From the NCBI RefSeq assembly GCF_004364325.1, contig NZ_SOCP01000008.1, positions 186,001-250,000 on the forward strand: a stretch of DNA of 64,000 bases. Reading direction: 5' to 3'. The stretch's first letter is position 1. Each line of letters starts with the position of its first letter. Position numbers and translations under genes: made by a program. A model generated the notes under the pieces. That model was given only the letters and a program-made list of their open reading frames with translations, ran no database searches and had not been told where the DNA came from. This DNA comes from Actinophytocola oryzae (lineage in GTDB: Bacteria > Actinomycetota > Actinomycetes > Mycobacteriales > Pseudonocardiaceae). Positions 41,966-50,292 of this stretch are shown piece by piece.

Positions 41966-42961
41966 TCAGGCCAGGCGGGGGTAGACGCGGCGGGCGTTGG
42001 CTTCGTAGACCTTGTGCCGGTCGGCGGGGTCGAGCGTCAGGGCCTCGACGTAGCGGCGCGTGTCGTCGAAGTGGTGTCCAGTCTCGGGGTCCACACCGCG
42101 GACGGCGCCGATCATCTCCGACCCGAACAGGATGTTGTCGACGTCGATCACGTCGAACAGCAGGTTGATCCCGGGCTGGTGGTAGACGCAGGTGTCGAAG
42201 AAGACGTTGCCCAGCAACGACTCCCGCAGCGTTGGCCTGCCGAGCATGTCGGTGAGGCCCCGGAAACGGCCCCAGTGGTAGGGGACCGCGCCGCCGCCGT
42301 GCGGGATGACCAGCCGCAGTCCGGGGAAGTCCGTGAACAGGTCGGCCTGCAGCAGCTGCATGAAGGCGGTGGTGTCGGCGTTGAGGTAGTGCGAGCCGGT
42401 GGCGTGGAAGTTCGGGTTCGTGACCGCCGAGACGTGCACCATCGCGGGGACGTCCAGCTCGGACATGGCCTCGTAGAGCGGATACCAGTGGCGGTCGGTC
42501 AGCGGCGGGGACATCCAGTGGCCGCCGCTGGGGTCGGGGTTGAGGTTGCAGCCGACGAAGCCCAGCTCCTCGACGCAGCGGCGCAGCTCGCCGACGGCAC
42601 CCGCGACCGGCACACCGGGGGACTGCGGCAGCTGGCAGACACCGGCGAAGTGGTCGGGGAACAGTGACACGACGCGGGCGATCAGGTCGTTGCAGGCACG
42701 CGTCCACGCGGCACTGGTCGCCTCGTCGCCGAAGTGGTGGCCCATGGCCGACGCGCGGGGCGAGAACAGGGTGAGGTCGATGCCGCGTTCACGCATGAGC
42801 CGCAGCTGACCGTCCTCTATGGACGAACGCAGCTCGTCGTCCGAGAGCGCGGGATACGGTGGCGGCCGCTGTCCGGCCCGGAACGCCTCCTGCTGGGCCT
42901 CGCGCCAGGCGGCGTGGCCGGCGGGTGCGGTCGTGTAGTGGCCGTGGCAGTCGATGATCAC
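41966..42961 (-). CDS. ligJ: 4-oxalomesaconate hydratase, LigJ-type amidohydrolase
   Basis: 331 aa, GTG start overlapping the dioxygenase stop. The opening VIIDCHGHYTTAPAGHAAWR holds the HxH metal motif of the amidohydrolase superfamily and closely resembles LigJ. MVHVSAVTNPNFHATGSHYL and LVIPHGGGAVPYHWGRFRGL provide further metal His, and DNILFGSEMIGAVRGVDPET the C-terminal acid loop. It hydrates 4-oxalomesaconate to 4-carboxy-4-hydroxy-2-oxoadipate in the protocatechuate 4,5-cleavage and gallate routes. The aldolase that would follow is not in the window. Confidence 0.88.
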   Translation of the reverse strand: MIIDCHGHYTTAPAGHAAWREAQQEAFRAGQRPPPYPALSDDELRSSIEDGQLRLMRERGIDLTLFSPRASAMGHHFGDEATSAAWTRACNDLIARVVSLFPDHFAGVCQLPQSPGVPVAGAVGELRRCVEELGFVGCNLNPDPSGGHWMSPPLTDRHWYPLYEAMSELDVPAMVHVSAVTNPNFHATGSHYLNADTTAFMQLLQADLFTDFPGLRLVIPHGGGAVPYHWGRFRGLTDMLGRPTLRESLLGNVFFDTCVYHQPGINLLFDVIDVDNILFGSEMIGAVRGVDPETGHHFDDTRRYVEALTLDPADRHKVYEANARRVYPRLA

Positions 42962-43923
42962 GTCGGTTCCTGGTCGACGACCGGGGTGCCGTGGGTGTGG
43001 AACGTCTCGATCGTCTTCAGCCCCCACGCCTGGCCCTTGGCGCGTTCCTCGCGGGTCCAGCTGATCGTCCGCCAGTCCGGTGCGAGGATCAGCCTGGCTC
43101 CCGCGTTGCAGATCTCGATCCGGTTGCCGCCCGGCTCCCACACGTAGAGGAAGAACGTCTGCTGGATCGCGTGTTTGTGCGGCCCCGTCTCGATGTGCAC
43201 GCCGGCGTCGAGGCACACGTCGGCGGCACGCAGGATCTCCTCGCGTGTGTCGGTGGCGAACGCCAGGTGGTGGAGGCGGCCCCTGCTGCCGGTCCAGTCC
43301 TCCGTGTACACGAGGTCGTAGGTCTTGTTGCCGAGTGAGTACCAGATCGCCTGCGGGCTGCCGTCGTCCTTGACGATCCGCTCGGTGCACCGCGCCCCCA
43401 GCACGTCGCCGAGGAACGCCGCGGTCGCGGGGACGTCGGCGGTGAGGTAGTTGACGTGGTCGAGGCGGCGCAGGTTCGCGCCGCGGCCGGGGTAGCGGGC
43501 GGCCTGGTTCTTCAGCGCGGGGCGGTCCGTGTCGTCGGCCCGGTACCACTCGACGTCCCAGTACACGCCCAGCTCGTGGCCGTCGGGATCGGTGAACAGG
43601 CGGACCTCGCCGAGACCTCGCACGTCGGTGACGACCTGCGCGTCGACGGCGGCGGTGAGCCGGTCGACGGCCTGCGGGCTGGCCGCACGCAGGTAGGTGC
43701 GGCCGACGCCCGCCCTGTCGCGCCGGATGAGCCGTACCGTCCAGGACTGGTAGTCGTCCCAGGTGTGCAGGTAGACGGAGTCGTCGGTGCGGTGCACTTC
43801 GCGCAGCCCCATGACGTCGACGAAGAAGTCGCGCGAGGCGTCCAGCACGGGTGTGAACAGCTCGACCGGCCCGACGTGGGCGATGTCGCGCCGTGCGTCC
43901 GGGTCGTGCGAGAGCGGGGTCAT
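42958..43923 (-). CDS. Type I (VOC) extradiol ring-cleavage dioxygenase
   Basis: 321 aa, two VOC modules as in catechol 2,3-dioxygenases. The second module has the iron ligands in place: H156 (RRLDHVNYL), His at 218/219 (GRLHHLAFAT) and E270 (PGGNRIEICN). The first module starts HVGPVELFTPVLDASRDFF. ATGA overlaps join it to the tautomerase and hydratase genes. By context it should open a carboxylated di- or trihydroxybenzoate ring, a job usually done by unrelated LigAB-type enzymes. Substrate is inference. Confidence 0.85.
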   Translation of the reverse strand: MTPLSHDPDARRDIAHVGPVELFTPVLDASRDFFVDVMGLREVHRTDDSVYLHTWDDYQSWTVRLIRRDRAGVGRTYLRAASPQAVDRLTAAVDAQVVTDVRGLGEVRLFTDPDGHELGVYWDVEWYRADDTDRPALKNQAARYPGRGANLRRLDHVNYLTADVPATAAFLGDVLGARCTERIVKDDGSPQAIWYSLGNKTYDLVYTEDWTGSRGRLHHLAFATDTREEILRAADVCLDAGVHIETGPHKHAIQQTFFLYVWEPGGNRIEICNAGARLILAPDWRTISWTREERAKGQAWGLKTIETFHTHGTPVVDQEPT

Positions 43924-45002
43924 CCGGTTGCCTTTCCACTGCGCGGCCACACGAGGCCGTCGGACAACTTGCGGGCGGTGCGCACGACGGTGCTGCGGCG
44001 CACGCGGGTCGCAGGCCCCTCGGGATCGAGGTCGACGGCGACGTCGAACGTGCCCGCCGGGTGTTCGACGCGGACGAGCCGGTCGACGGGTGCGGCAGGG
44101 TGCGCGACCGTACCCGGCACCCGCACGCCGACGGCGACGGACACGGCGCCGAGGACGCCGATCGCCGCGTGCACGCGGTGCGGGATGAACGTGCGGGTGG
44201 TGACGGTGCCGCCGTGCCGTGGCGCCGACACGATGCTGAGCTTCGGGATCGTCTCGTCGCGCACGTCGCCGAGCCCCATCGCCTGACCGGCCGCCAGTCG
44301 CACGGACTCCATGGTGGCACGCAGCGCCCCGTTGTTCTCGAGGTCGCCCGGTGCCTCGTCGCCCTCGATGCCGACGTCGGCGGCCCGCACCAGCACCACC
44401 GGCATGCCCGCGTCGACGCAGGTCGCCTCGATACCGGCCAGCACGTCGACGAGCCGGCCGGTGGGGAAGACCGGGTGCTCGCCGCCGGGGAACGCGAGGT
44501 CCACCGGCGCCGCGGGGAACGGGGTGCCCGCCATGACGGTGTCGCCGTCGTACCGCACGCGCCCGCCCGTCGTCCGCACCCGTGCCTCGACGAAGCTGAC
44601 CGCGGGGTTCACGAGCCGGATGCGCACCGTCGTGGTGTCGCCCGTGACGGCGACCATGCCGCGCTCGATCGCGAACGGGCCCACGCCCGCCAACAGGTTG
44701 CCGCAGGTCTGGGCGTCGGTGACCACGGCACGGTCGGGCACGACCTGGAGGAACAGGTAGTCGACGTCGGCGCGGTCGTCGGCGGACTCGGCGACCACCG
44801 CGACCTTGCTCGTGAGCGGGTGGCCGCCGCCGATGCCGTCGATCTGCCGCTCGTCGGGGGAGCCCATGACGCGCAGCAGCAGGTCGTCGCGCTCGTCCGG
44901 GTCGGCGGGCAGGTCCTCGCGCAGGAAGTACGCGCCCTTCGAGCTGCCGCCGCGCAGCTGCATGCACCGGATGCCGTCGGTCTCCCGGCCGTGCGCTGTC
45001 AT
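43920..45002 (-). CDS. 4-oxalomesaconate tautomerase, PrpF/GalD/LigU family
   Basis: 360 aa. CMQLRGGSSKGAYFLREDLP and DAQTCGNLLAGVGPFAIERG (with the likely catalytic Cys) are the two signatures of the PrpF fold; DGIGGGHPLTSKVAVV lies between. PrpF-like proteins include methylaconitate isomerase and the 4-oxalomesaconate tautomerases GalD and LigU. Next to a LigJ-type hydratase and a dioxygenase, the tautomerase role is strongly favoured. First gene of the - strand catabolic operon; the FadR-like palindrome lies 84 bp upstream. Confidence 0.88.
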   Translation of the reverse strand: MTAHGRETDGIRCMQLRGGSSKGAYFLREDLPADPDERDDLLLRVMGSPDERQIDGIGGGHPLTSKVAVVAESADDRADVDYLFLQVVPDRAVVTDAQTCGNLLAGVGPFAIERGMVAVTGDTTTVRIRLVNPAVSFVEARVRTTGGRVRYDGDTVMAGTPFPAAPVDLAFPGGEHPVFPTGRLVDVLAGIEATCVDAGMPVVLVRAADVGIEGDEAPGDLENNGALRATMESVRLAAGQAMGLGDVRDETIPKLSIVSAPRHGGTVTTRTFIPHRVHAAIGVLGAVSVAVGVRVPGTVAHPAAPVDRLVRVEHPAGTFDVAVDLDPEGPATRVRRSTVVRTARKLSDGLVWPRSGKATG

Positions 45003-45085
45003 CGCTCTCCTCCTGCGCGACCCCGTCGCGGATCCGCGTACCAGATCTACGCGTTCACAACTTCGCGGTCAAGATTGACTTCACA

Positions 45086-45097
45086 ATTGTTGACAAT
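45086..45097. promoter_or_regulatory. FadR-type operator ATTGTTGACAAT in the divergent promoter
   Basis: ATTGT-TG-ACAAT is a perfect-armed palindrome that fits the TNGTNNACNA pattern of FadR-type GntR regulators. It lies in the 160-bp region between the catabolic operon (-) and the importer operon (+), in a locally AT-rich stretch, and overlaps a TTGACA -35-like hexamer (45090-45095). The FadR-type gene at the end of the + operon is the natural binder. Confidence 0.68.
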
Positions 45098-45162
45098 ATC
45101 GGTAACGTCCGCCCGGCCGGTCTCACGAGCGCCCCAGGTGCTCCCGTCCGCAGGAGTGAGCC

Positions 45163-46149
45163 ATGTCCCGAGACCCCGCCGTCGCGGTCCCCGTTCGCCG
45201 CCGTCGTCTCCTCGCCACCGCCACCGCCGTCGCGTTGCTCGTCAGCGGATGTGGTGACTCGTCGGAAGGCGCGACGACGCCCGAGGGCAGGACGAAGATC
45301 ACCGTCGGGGTGATCCCGATCGTCGACGTGGCACCGATCTACCTCGGGGTGAAGCAGGGCTTCTTCTCCGAGGAGGGTCTCGAGGTCGAGCTGGAGACCG
45401 CGCAGGGCGGCGCGGCGATCGTGCCCGCCGTGGTCAGCGGCCAGTACCAGTTCGGCTTCAGCAACACGACCTCGTTGCTGCTGGCCAACTCTCAGGGCCT
45501 GCCGTTGAAGGTGGTCGCGGCGGGTGTCGCGTCGACCGGTGAGGACGGCAAGGACTTCGGCGCGGTCGTGGTGAAGCCGGACAGCCCGATCAGGTCGGCG
45601 AAGGACCTCGCTGGCAAGCGGGTCGCCGTGAACACGCTGAAGAACATCAACACCACGACGGTCAACAAGGTGGTCGAGGACGCGGGCGGCGACGCGTCCA
45701 CCATCAGCTACGTCGAGCTGCCGTTCCCGGACATCGCCGCGGCCGTGGCCAGTGGCGACGTCGACGCGGGTCAGGTCGTCGAGCCGTTCCTGACCATCGC
45801 CACGGGGCAGGGCGACCGGCAGGTCGTCTCCAACTACGCGGGCACCGACCCCGACCTGACCGTCGGCATGTACTTCACCTCGCAGCAGTACGTCGGGCAG
45901 AACGCCAAGGCCGTCAAGGGTTTCACCGCGGCCATGCAGAAGTCCGTCGCCTACGCGGCCGCGCACCCGGACGAGGTCCGCGCGATCCTGTCCACCTACA
46001 CGAAGATCGACCCGGCCGTGCAGGAGAACCTCGTGCTGCCGAAGTGGCCGACCGCGGTCGACGAGGACTCCGTCAAGTTGCTGGGCGACCTGGCCGAGGA
46101 CGACGGCCTGATCTCCAAGCCGCTGGACCTCGACGCCCTGCTCCCGTGA
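45163..46149 (+). CDS. ABC transporter substrate-binding lipoprotein, SsuA/NMT1-like
   Basis: 328 aa. Arg-rich N-terminus, hydrophobic signal and lipobox (ATATAVALLVSGCG). The fold starts KITVGVIPIVDVAPIYLGVK with GFFSEEGLEVELETAQGGAA, typical of SsuA/TauA/NMT1-type binders; KDLAGKRVAVNTLKNINTTT and DVDAGQVVEPFLTIATG follow. Such importers carry sulfonates, nitrate, or aromatic acids such as phthalate. Divergence from an aromatic catabolic operon favours an aromatic acid. First gene of a coupled + operon. Confidence 0.87.
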   Translation: MSRDPAVAVPVRRRRLLATATAVALLVSGCGDSSEGATTPEGRTKITVGVIPIVDVAPIYLGVKQGFFSEEGLEVELETAQGGAAIVPAVVSGQYQFGFSNTTSLLLANSQGLPLKVVAAGVASTGEDGKDFGAVVVKPDSPIRSAKDLAGKRVAVNTLKNINTTTVNKVVEDAGGDASTISYVELPFPDIAAAVASGDVDAGQVVEPFLTIATGQGDRQVVSNYAGTDPDLTVGMYFTSQQYVGQNAKAVKGFTAAMQKSVAYAAAHPDEVRAILSTYTKIDPAVQENLVLPKWPTAVDEDSVKLLGDLAEDDGLISKPLDLDALLP

Positions 46150-46919
46150 TCTCGACCGTGCGCAGGCCCGCGCTCGGCCTGCTGGGGCTCGCGCTGGTCG
46201 TCGCCGTCGTGGAACTGTTGCCACGCCTGGACATCGTCGACCGCCGGTTCCTACCGCCGTTCACGGAGATGGCCGAGGGCCTGGGTGGACAGCTCGGCCA
46301 GGGCGACTTCTGGGTGGCACTGGGACAGACCCTCGCGGGCTGGGCGCTCGGCCTGGCCATCGCCATGCTCGGCGGCATCGTGTTCGGCGTGGTGATCGGG
46401 AGCGTGCCGCTGCTCCGCGCGGTCACCTCCTCCACGATCGAGTTCCTCCGCCCGATTCCCTCGGTCGCGCTCATCCCACTGGTGGTGCTGATCTACGGCA
46501 GCCGGATGGAGTCCGCGCTGGTGCTGGTCGTGTACGCGGCGTTCTGGCAGGTGCTCGTCCAGGTGCTGTACGGGGTCGCCGACGTGGACCCGGTGGTGCG
46601 CGACACGGCCCGCTCCTACCGCTTCTCGCGGTGGGCGGTCGTGCGCACGGTCGTGTGGCCGACCGCCCTGCCCTACGTCGTCACGGGTTTCCGGCTCGCC
46701 GCGGCGGTGGCGTTGATCCTGGAGATCACCGCGGAGCTGGTGATCGGCGTGCCGGGCCTCGGCCGGTCGATCGGCGTGGCGCAGAGCTCCGGCGCCGTCG
46801 CCGAGACGTACGCGCTCGTGATCGTCGTCGGTGTCATCGGCGTCCTGGTCAACATCTCGGCACGGGCCGTCGAACGCCGCGTCCTGCGCTGGCACACCTC
46901 GGTGAGGGGGGAACTGTGA
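46146..46919 (+). CDS. ABC transporter permease, SsuC/TauC-like (first)
   Basis: 257 aa from a GTG overlapping the binding-protein stop (GTGA). Six helices; the EAA loop reads DVDPVVRDTARSYRFSRWAV followed by VRTVVWPTALPYVVTG. SsuC-type inner-membrane channel, paired with the next gene as a heterodimer. Confidence 0.88.
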   Translation: MISTVRRPALGLLGLALVVAVVELLPRLDIVDRRFLPPFTEMAEGLGGQLGQGDFWVALGQTLAGWALGLAIAMLGGIVFGVVIGSVPLLRAVTSSTIEFLRPIPSVALIPLVVLIYGSRMESALVLVVYAAFWQVLVQVLYGVADVDPVVRDTARSYRFSRWAVVRTVVWPTALPYVVTGFRLAAAVALILEITAELVIGVPGLGRSIGVAQSSGAVAETYALVIVVGVIGVLVNISARAVERRVLRWHTSVRGEL

Positions 46920-47692
46920 GGCTGCTGCGGCGAACCGGGCTCACGCTGGGCCTGCCGATCGTGCTCGTGGTGGCCTGGTGGGTGCTGTCGGCGGACAGCA
47001 CCAGCTACTTCTGGCCGCCGCTGAAGACGATCGTGGCGGCGTTCCCCGAGACCTGGACCGCGGACCCGATCCTGCACGACGTCCTGCCCAGCCTGGAACG
47101 CCTCCTGCTCGGGTACGCGATCGCCCTGGTCGCAGGCGTCGCACTGGGGACCGCGATCGGCTCGTCACCCACCCTGCGTGCACTGTGCGAGCCCGCGCTG
47201 GAGTTCTTCCGCGCCATCCCGCCGCCGGTGCTCATCCCCGTCATCGCGTTGTTCGCCGGCTACACCGGCTGGACGGCCAAGGTGGTCACGATCGCGCTGG
47301 GCTGCCTGTGGCCGATCCTGCTCAACACGGTCGAGGGAGTCCGCTCCGTGGACGAGGTCCTGCGTGACACCGCCCGCTCCTACCGCCTCGGCCGCCTGAC
47401 CACGCTCCGGCAGGTGGTGCTGCGTGGCGCCAGCCCACGCATCGCCGCGGGCGCGCGGCAGGCGCTGTCCATCGGCGTGATCCTCATGGTCATCAGCGAG
47501 CTGTTCGGCGCGAACCGCGGCCTCGGCGCGGCGATCGTCCAGTTCCAGCGGAGCTTCGCGGTCCCGCAGATGTGGACCGGCATCATCCTGCTCGGGCTGG
47601 TCGGCGTCGCGCTGTCCGGGCTCTTCCGCCTCGTCGAACACCGAACCATGGCGTGGTACCGAGGTCTTCGCCAGGCAGAACGGGAGGTGTGA
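46916..47692 (+). CDS. ABC transporter permease, SsuC/TauC-like (second)
   Basis: 258 aa from a GTG overlapping the first permease (GTGA). Six helices with VEGVRSVDEVLRDTARSYRL and GRLTTLRQVVLRGASPRIA as EAA loop. The second, diverged copy of the channel subunit; two distinct permeases are common in aromatic-acid or pyrimidine-precursor importers of this family. Confidence 0.88.
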   Translation: MRLLRRTGLTLGLPIVLVVAWWVLSADSTSYFWPPLKTIVAAFPETWTADPILHDVLPSLERLLLGYAIALVAGVALGTAIGSSPTLRALCEPALEFFRAIPPPVLIPVIALFAGYTGWTAKVVTIALGCLWPILLNTVEGVRSVDEVLRDTARSYRLGRLTTLRQVVLRGASPRIAAGARQALSIGVILMVISELFGANRGLGAAIVQFQRSFAVPQMWTGIILLGLVGVALSGLFRLVEHRTMAWYRGLRQAEREV

Positions 47693-47694
47693 CC

Positions 47695-48489
47695 ATGGAG
47701 CCGACCACAGCCCTCGAGGTCACCGGACTGGCCAAGACGTACACCGGTCACGGCCGCGACGTCGAGGCCATCCGCGACCTGACCTTCCACGTCGACCGGG
47801 GTGAGTTCGTCTGCATCGTCGGCCCGTCCGGCGCGGGGAAGACGACGTTGCTGCGGTGCGTCGCGGGCCTGCTGGACTCCTCGGCCGGGCGGATCACCCT
47901 GGAGGGAGCGGCGGTCACCGAGCCGCCGCCCGGCATGGCCGTGGTGTTCCAGGAGTACGGCCGCAGCCTGTTCCCGTGGCTGACCGTGCGCGGGAACGTC
48001 GAGCTGCCGCTGAAGGAGAAGGGACTGGCCCGCGCCGACCGCGTGGCCAAGGTCGAGGCCGCGCTGGCGGCAGTCGGTCTCGCCGAGAACGCCGACGCGC
48101 ACCCGTGGCAGCTGTCCGGCGGCATGCAGCAGCGGGTCGCGATCGCCCGCGCGGTGGCCTACGAGCCGACGGTGCTGCTCATGGACGAGCCGTTCGCCGC
48201 CGTGGACGCCCAGACGAGAGCCGACCTGGAGGACCTGGTCCTCGGGCTGTGGCGGCAGCTCGGGGTGACAGTCCTGTTCGTCACCCACGACATCGACGAG
48301 TCGGTCTACCTCGGTCAGCGCGTGCTCGTGCTGTCCAACCGGCCCACGGTCGTGCTCGAGGACGTGCGGATCGACCTGCCCGACGAGCGGGACCAGCTGC
48401 GGACACGCTCGTCCCAGCGGTTCGCCGAGCTGCGGACGCACGTGTACGAGCTGGTCCAGTCGGCCAAGAAGGCTGTGGCGTCCGGCTGA
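47695..48489 (+). CDS. ABC transporter ATPase, SsuB/TauB-like
   Basis: 264 aa; ATG at 47695 with GGGAGG 7 bases upstream (a GTG two codons earlier overlaps that site). Walker A VGPSGAGKTT, Q-loop VFQEYGRSLFPWL, signature LSGGMQQRVAIARAV, Walker B VLLMDEPFAAVD are intact. Energises the importer at the cytoplasmic face. Confidence 0.9.
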   Translation: MEPTTALEVTGLAKTYTGHGRDVEAIRDLTFHVDRGEFVCIVGPSGAGKTTLLRCVAGLLDSSAGRITLEGAAVTEPPPGMAVVFQEYGRSLFPWLTVRGNVELPLKEKGLARADRVAKVEAALAAVGLAENADAHPWQLSGGMQQRVAIARAVAYEPTVLLMDEPFAAVDAQTRADLEDLVLGLWRQLGVTVLFVTHDIDESVYLGQRVLVLSNRPTVVLEDVRIDLPDERDQLRTRSSQRFAELRTHVYELVQSAKKAVASG

Positions 48490-48569
48490 CGGCGACCGCC
48501 CGTGCCTACCATGACGCGACCGCTGTCGCGAGTGACGAGGAGCCCGAGCCGCATGATGGTCCGCACCGG

Positions 48570-49190
48570 ATGAGCGAGGTGTTCGAGGAGCTGCGCGCCG
48601 CGATCCTGCGTGGCGAGTACGCGCCGCTGCAGCGACTCATCGAGACGGAGCTGATCGAGCGGTACGGCACGTCGAGGTTCGTGCTGCGCAACGCGTTGAC
48701 CCGGCTCGCGACCGAGGGCATGGTCGAGCTGCAGCCCAACCGGGGGGCCAGGGTCCGGCAGATCTCGGCGGAGGAGGCGGTCGAGATCACCGAGCTGCGC
48801 CGGGCGGTGGAGGGCCTGGTCGCGGCGAGGGCCGCGCAGCGGGTCACCGACGAGGAGATCACCGAGCTGAGGGCACTCGGCGAGGCGATGACCTCGGCCG
48901 TGGCGCAGATGGACATGCTGGGCTACTCCGACCTGAACGCCCGGCTGCACGGCACCGTCCGGCGCATCGCCCGCCACGGCACCGCGACTCGGGTCATCGA
49001 GCAGCTGCACGGGCAGCTGGTCCGCCACCAGTTCCGGCTCGCTCTCGTGCCGGGCCGCCCGTCGGTGTCGCTGCCGGAGCACCTGGCGATCATCGACGCG
49101 ATCTGCGCCCGTGATGCCGAGCGTGCGGAGACTGCCATGCACGCCCACCTGGACAGCGTGCTGAAGATGCTGACGGCCGCGATCGGGTGA
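48570..49190 (+). CDS. GntR-family regulator, FadR/FCD type, of the aromatic island
   Basis: 206 aa from the ATG at 48570; no good ribosome site is seen and no nearer upstream start is in frame. Winged helix EVFEELRAAILRGEYAPLQR with ERYGTSRFVLRNALTRLATE, then an FCD helical domain (VEITELRRAVEGLVAARAAQ, YSDLNARLHGTVRRIARHG, LPEHLAIIDAICARDAERA). It closes the importer operon, 80 bp after the ATPase, and is the likely reader of the 45086 palindrome, responding to an aromatic acid or pathway intermediate. Confidence 0.87.
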   Translation: MSEVFEELRAAILRGEYAPLQRLIETELIERYGTSRFVLRNALTRLATEGMVELQPNRGARVRQISAEEAVEITELRRAVEGLVAARAAQRVTDEEITELRALGEAMTSAVAQMDMLGYSDLNARLHGTVRRIARHGTATRVIEQLHGQLVRHQFRLALVPGRPSVSLPEHLAIIDAICARDAERAETAMHAHLDSVLKMLTAAIG

Positions 49191-49334
49191 TCAGGTTCGT
49201 TCGGCACCGCAGCGCGGGCAGCGTGCGGGTGGGTTGTCGTCCTCGGTGAGCAGCCCGCAGTCGGGACAGACGCGGTCGAGCCAGCAGGCCGGGTCGCCAC
49301 CCGTGTCGGGGTGCCGAGGTTCTGGTTTCGTCAT
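49191..49334 (-). CDS. 47-aa zinc-ribbon microprotein
   Basis: 47 aa: MTKPEPRHPDTGGDP then RVCPDCGLLTEDD and ARCPRCGAERT. Two CPxCG knuckles about 15 residues apart make a compact zinc ribbon. The ATG at 49334 has a GGAGGC site upstream. Convergent with the FadR-type gene, stops adjacent. Function unknown; rubredoxin-like or RNA-polymerase-associated ribbons look similar. Confidence 0.72.
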   Translation of the reverse strand: MTKPEPRHPDTGGDPACWLDRVCPDCGLLTEDDNPPARCPRCGAERT

Positions 49335-49361
49335 CGGGCCTCCTGGGAGCGGTAGGGTTCC

Positions 49362-49829
49362 ATGGTGACCGATGCTCCTCGTGAGGTGTTCCTGAAGCTC
49401 GTGCACGGCGTGTGTGAGGAGCGCTGGGCCGACGTGGTGGATCTGTACGCGGAACAGACCGACGTGTCCCACCCGTTCCACCCGCTGGGGGCGCCGCCGA
49501 TGCTGTCGCGTGAGGAGCTGCGGGAACACTTCGCCGGTGGGCCGCGGCCCTACGAGGGCCCGACCCTGCGCCGCCGCCCGACGGGGATCACCGTCCACGA
49601 GACGACCGACCCCGAGGTCATCGTGGCCGAGTTCCGGTACGAGGGCGTCGTGGTGGAGACCGGCAGGCCCTTCACCATCCCGGCCGTGTTCGTGATGCGC
49701 GTCAGGGACGGCAAGATCGTCGAGTCCCGCGACTACCTGGACCACCTGCGCTCCGCCTCGGCCCGCGACATGCTCCCCGAGGTACTGGACGCCGTCCGCG
49801 ACCACCACGCCGAAGGCCCCGTCACGTAG
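49362..49829 (+). CDS. SnoaL/NTF2-like fold protein
   Basis: 155 aa starting MVTDAPREVFLKLVHGVCEE. Cone-shaped NTF2 fold segments are ERWADVVDLYAEQTDVSHPF, VIVAEFRYEGVVVETGR and VFVMRVRDGKIVESRDYLDH. Such proteins are small-molecule isomerases, hydrolases or binding proteins. Divergent from the zinc-ribbon gene. Its stop overlaps the end of the broken HIT gene by 8 bp. Substrate unknown. Confidence 0.8.
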   Translation: MVTDAPREVFLKLVHGVCEERWADVVDLYAEQTDVSHPFHPLGAPPMLSREELREHFAGGPRPYEGPTLRRRPTGITVHETTDPEVIVAEFRYEGVVVETGRPFTIPAVFVMRVRDGKIVESRDYLDHLRSASARDMLPEVLDAVRDHHAEGPVT

Positions 49830-50148
49830 AGCGAGCGGCACTCGCGAGGGTCGCCGCGTCGTGCAGGAACCGGGTCTCGTCCTGCCTGCCATGCACGAGG
49901 TAGTCGTGTGGCAGCGGGTTGTTGGGCCGGGGATCGTCGACGGCGTGGCGCGGGACCACGTGGGCGTGCAGGTGGGGCAGGCCGTTGCCCAGCATGGAGA
50001 TGTTCAGCTTCACCGGCTCGAACACCGCCTCGACCGCGCGGGCCGCGGACACCACGTCCAGTCAGAAGCCGGTCGACTCCTCCGCCGTCAGCCGTGTCAC
50101 CTCGGCGACGTGGCGGCCCTTCCAGATCACCACGCTGTACCCGCGCAC
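49822..50148 (-). pseudogene. Broken HIT-family hydrolase gene
   Basis: The C-terminal part is a clear HIT domain: VFEPVKLNISMLGNGLPHLH then AHVVPRHAVDD with the histidine triad HLHAH. Upstream in the same frame RGYSVVIWKGRHVAEVTRLT also fits, but a TGA at 50062-50064 interrupts EESTGF-stop-LDVVSAARAV, where relatives usually have Trp (TGG). Before RGYS the frame closes at once, so the usual N-terminal 30-40 residues are missing. A shorter product from the GTG at about 50055 would lack the first half. Either a pseudogene or, less likely, a sequencing error. Confidence 0.75.
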
Positions 50149-50292
50149 CCGTCACCCCGCAGGACCGTGAACCAACTCGCCGCCCAGTCGGAAGTCACAC
50201 CACCAAGTGAACCCCACGACGGCGAGATCGGCGCCACCGACGGCGGGCCGGTACCGTCACACTGCTCGCAGCCGATGATGGGAGACGATCCG

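Noticed and set aside
43920..45002. Methylcitrate-pathway role for the PrpF-like protein
   Set aside because: No prpB/C/D or acnD genes nearby; LigJ-type hydratase, dioxygenase and tannase make the oxalomesaconate tautomerase role far more likely.
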